From the NCBI GenBank assembly GCA_028748945.1, contig JAQTOL010000040.1, positions 1 through 8,665 on the forward strand: DNA of 8,665 nucleotides. Reading direction: 5' to 3'. The notes beneath the pieces are model-generated. The model saw only the letters and a list, made by a program, of their open reading frames with translations. It was not told the DNA's origin and searched no databases. Source of the stretch: Paludibacter sp. GTDB lineage: Bacteria; Bacteroidota; Bacteroidia; Bacteroidales; Paludibacteraceae. Below, piece after piece: positions 6,901-8,665 of this stretch. The translations under genes and the position numbers were made by a program. The stretch's first letter is position 1. Every line of letters starts with the position of its first letter.

Positions 6901-6935
6901 TTTATCTTTGTCTACTTAAAATCAGACAAGATAAA
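6901..6935. promoter_or_regulatory. trpB -7 box inside an inverted repeat (possible operator)
   Basis: TATCTTTG at 6903-6910 matches the Bacteroidota -7 consensus for plus-strand transcription towards trpB. It lies within an inverted repeat: TTTATCTTTGTCT (6901-6913) against AGACAAGATAAA (6924-6935), complementary over 12 bp with one extra T and a 10-base spacer. Since transcription should start near 6914, most of the left arm is not transcribed; a protein-binding site is therefore a better guess than an RNA hairpin. Confidence 0.4.
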
Positions 6936-7047
6936 CTTGCTTAACTCCTGTTTTTTTTCAAATGCTAATTAGTCTTTCTATCAATAACATTCTACGGAAC
7001 AAATAATAATCAATTAATTATAAACACTATAAATTAGTAACTAAATT

Positions 7048-8259
7048 ATGGCTGACAATTATTTTAAAGAATTCCCTGATAAGGATGGATTTTTTAAAGA
7101 ATATGGTGGAGCTTTTATTCCCCCTGTTCTTGAAGTTGAAATGAAAAAAATTACAGACGCTTATTATGCAATTAGCAAATCGCATAATTTTATATCTGAA
7201 CTTCGTAGCATCAGAAAACATTATCAGGGTAGACCTACACCAGTCTATTTCTGTAATCGTTTATCGGAAAAATATGGTGGTAGAATTTATCTGAAAAGAG
7301 AAGATTTAAATCATACAGGAGCTCATAAACTGAATCATTGCATGGGTGAAGCTTTACTTGCAAAGCATCTTGGTAAAAAGAAACTGATAGCAGAAACCGG
7401 TGCAGGACAACATGGAGTTGCCTTAGCAACAGCTGCTGCTTATTTTGGATTGGAATGTGAAATACACATGGGTGAGGTTGATATTGCCAAAGAACATCCG
7501 AATGTGGTTCGCATGGAAATTCTGGGTGCCAAAGTAGTTCCGGTTACTCATGGCTTAAAAACCTTGAAAGAAGCTGTAGATTCTGCATTCGGAGCTTATC
7601 TGGAAGATCCTATAAATTCAATTTATTGTATTGGTTCTGTTGTTGGTCCACATCCTTTTCCTATGATGGTGCGTGATTTTCAACGGGTAGTTGGTATTGA
7701 AGCAAGAGAACAATTCTTTGATATGACAGGTGAATTGCCCGATAAGGTGGTGGCTTGTGTTGGTGGAGGAAGCAATGCGATGGGAATTTTCTCCGCATTT
7801 TTGGATGACTCAGAATGTCAACTATACGGAATAGAACCTGCCGGAAGATCAATGGAATTAGGTGATCATGCCGCTACTATGACAAAAGGAACTCCTGGTA
7901 TTATACACGGGTTTAAATGTTATGTGTTGCAGGATGAACAAGGAGAACCCAGTCCGGTTTATTCTGAGGCTAGTGGGTTGGATTATCCGGGAGTCGGACC
8001 TGAACATAGCATGCTTAAAGACCTTAAAAAAGTAAAATACGACATAATTAATGATGAAGAGGCTATAGATGCATTTTATGAACTTAGCCGTTTGGAAGGT
8101 ATCATTCCGGCACTGGAAAGTGCTCATGCTGTTGCTTATGCCATTAAACTGGCACAAGAATTCCCGCAAAAATCAATACTTGTCAACTTGAGTGGAAGAG
8201 GTGATAAAGACATCGATTTTGTGGTAAATACATACGGATTACCTGAAAACAGAAAATAA
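7048..8259 (+). CDS. trpB: Tryptophan synthase beta-chain family protein (stand-alone)
   Basis: TrpB condenses indole with L-serine using pyridoxal phosphate (EC 4.2.1.20), normally in complex with TrpA. The 403-residue protein aligns throughout with TrpB1: GRPTPV (61-66), [12 protein letters not shown] with the PLP lysine K94, AETGAGQHG with catalytic E116, [10 protein letters not shown] (196-205), phosphate loop VGGGSNA (238-244), [11 protein letters not shown] (310-320, D312), [12 protein letters not shown] with E357, and LSGRGDKD with S382. Two departures stand out. After the lysine it reads KLNH instead of the usual KINN. Before GLDYPG it reads YSEAS (305-309), where most TrpB have HSISA or YSISA. 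No trpA or other trp gene is adjacent, whereas typical Bacteroidota trpB lies in a trp operon. It may be a second, specialised copy; a different nucleophile or substrate is possible but unproven. Confidence 0.85.
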   Translation: MADNYFKEFPDKDGFFKEYGGAFIPPVLEVEMKKITDAYYAISKSHNFISELRSIRKHYQGRPTPVYFCNRLSEKYGGRIYLKREDLNHTGAHKLNHCMGEALLAKHLGKKKLIAETGAGQHGVALATAAAYFGLECEIHMGEVDIAKEHPNVVRMEILGAKVVPVTHGLKTLKEAVDSAFGAYLEDPINSIYCIGSVVGPHPFPMMVRDFQRVVGIEAREQFFDMTGELPDKVVACVGGGSNAMGIFSAFLDDSECQLYGIEPAGRSMELGDHAATMTKGTPGIIHGFKCYVLQDEQGEPSPVYSEASGLDYPGVGPEHSMLKDLKKVKYDIINDEEAIDAFYELSRLEGIIPALESAHAVAYAIKLAQEFPQKSILVNLSGRGDKDIDFVVNTYGLPENRK

Positions 8260-8355
8260 AATTATTAACTAATCAACACTAAATCATGAATTTATCAATC
8301 TTGACTTACCGATAACGAATATCGTTAAAACCTGATATATTATGTGATAACCAAT

Positions 8356-8385
8356 AAAAAAAGCTTCCATCCGGAAGCTTTTTTT
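8356..8385. terminator. Bidirectional terminator between trpB and ndh
   Basis: A perfect 13-bp stem (8356-8368 with 8373-8385) with the 4-base loop ATCC has a run of seven A on the left and seven T on the right. The core is GCTTCC/GGAAGC. The symmetric A/T flanks give a T tract in both directions, so it can end both trpB transcription (stop at 8259) and the convergent NADH dehydrogenase gene (stop at 8388). Confidence 0.9.
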
Positions 8386-8387
8386 AT

Positions 8388-8665
8388 TCAGGAATTTGTC
8401 ACTTTTTCTTTTTTGTAATCAATAAAGGTAATTAGTCGTAAAGAAGTATCGTGCGTTAAATAACTCCAAGCCCAATTGAAAAATATCACCAGTTTATTGC
8501 GAACACTCAAAATCAACATAAGATGTAAAAACATCCATACATACCAGGCAATAAGTCCTTTAAATTTAAAAAATGGAAGTTCCACTACTGCTTTATTCTT
8601 TCCAATAGTCGCCATCATACCCATATCATTATATTCATATTCAACCGGCTCAAAATTATCATTTT
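8388..8665 (-). CDS. ndh: Type II NADH dehydrogenase, C-terminal fragment
   Basis: Only the last 91 codons are in the window; the frame is open to the right edge. It encodes the end of a single-subunit flavoprotein NADH:quinone oxidoreductase (NDH-2), which passes electrons from NADH to the quinone pool without pumping protons. The recognisable part is MATIGKNKAVVELPFFKF, matching the conserved MATIGRNKAVV block of the family, followed by a hydrophobic membrane-associating helix region (WYVWMFLHLMLILSV) and the typical NKLVIFFNWAWSYLT tail ending in SLRLI. The first in-window ATG (8624) is internal: the codons before it (NDNFEPVEYEYND) continue the family pattern. The FAD and NAD domains lie outside the window. 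Confidence 0.88.
   Translation of the reverse strand, partial: NDNFEPVEYEYNDMGMMATIGKNKAVVELPFFKFKGLIAWYVWMFLHLMLILSVRNKLVIFFNWAWSYLTHDTSLRLITFIDYKKEKVTNS

Larger units (their letters stand above)
6710..7047. other. Divergent control region between yicC and trpB
   Basis: This 338-nt AT-rich gap contains the -7 box for yicC on the minus strand, the -7 box for trpB on the plus strand, an inverted repeat over the latter, and a trpB leader of about 130 nt. The leader has no TGG codon at all, so a tryptophan-sensing leader peptide can be excluded. The only short frame there (6962-7006, 14 codons, MLISLSINNILRNK) has no tryptophan and no visible ribosome binding site. I see no riboswitch or RNA gene. 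Confidence 0.6.

Noticed and set aside
6962..7006. 14-codon frame in the trpB leader as a trp attenuator peptide
   Set aside because: It contains no tryptophan codon and no terminator/antiterminator pair follows it.
8310..8327. Short inverted repeat (TAACG-aatat-CGTTA) after trpB as a terminator
   Set aside because: The 5-bp stem is weak and followed by mixed sequence; the strong hairpin at 8356-8385 is the evident terminator.
8388..8624. A complete 78-residue membrane protein starting at 8624
   Set aside because: The frame stays open upstream to the window edge and the sequence matches the C-terminus of NDH-2, so this is a partial gene.

Overview
The window looks like chromosomal DNA from a member of the Bacteroidota, most likely Bacteroidales. 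It is AT-rich. Start codons lack clear Shine-Dalgarno sequences, and several genes are preceded by the Bacteroidota -7 promoter box TAnnTTTG. The gene order yicC-gmk-nadD and a ComEA-like multi-helix-hairpin-helix protein with an N-terminal membrane anchor also fit this phylum. The genus cannot be named from the sequence alone.

Layout from left to right. A tRNA-Ser gene (42-128) with anticodon AGA is followed by a 16-bp terminator hairpin. The minus strand then carries ade (adenine deaminase) and, behind a 193-nt gap, a membrane-anchored protein with three helix-hairpin-helix repeats. Divergent from it is rsmG (16S rRNA m7G527 methyltransferase), then a small glyoxalase-II-type metallo-beta-lactamase hydrolase on the same strand. 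The hydrolase gene converges with nadD with one base between the stop codons, and its apparent terminator lies inside nadD. The minus-strand block yicC-gmk-nadD encodes an RNase, guanylate kinase and nicotinate-nucleotide adenylyltransferase. A 338-nt divergent promoter region precedes a trpB-family gene that stands alone. A bidirectional terminator separates it from the 3' end of a type II NADH dehydrogenase gene that runs off the right edge.

Functionally this is mostly housekeeping: translation (tRNA-Ser, RsmG), purine salvage and nucleotide supply (Ade, Gmk), NAD synthesis and reoxidation (NadD, NDH-2), and RNA turnover (YicC). There are no mobile elements, CRISPR arrays or defence genes. 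The points most worth a second look are the lone TrpB with altered residues next to its active site, an inverted repeat lying over the trpB promoter box, the unusual AGA anticodon, and the terminator embedded antisense in nadD. I did not find a clearly undescribed multi-gene system.
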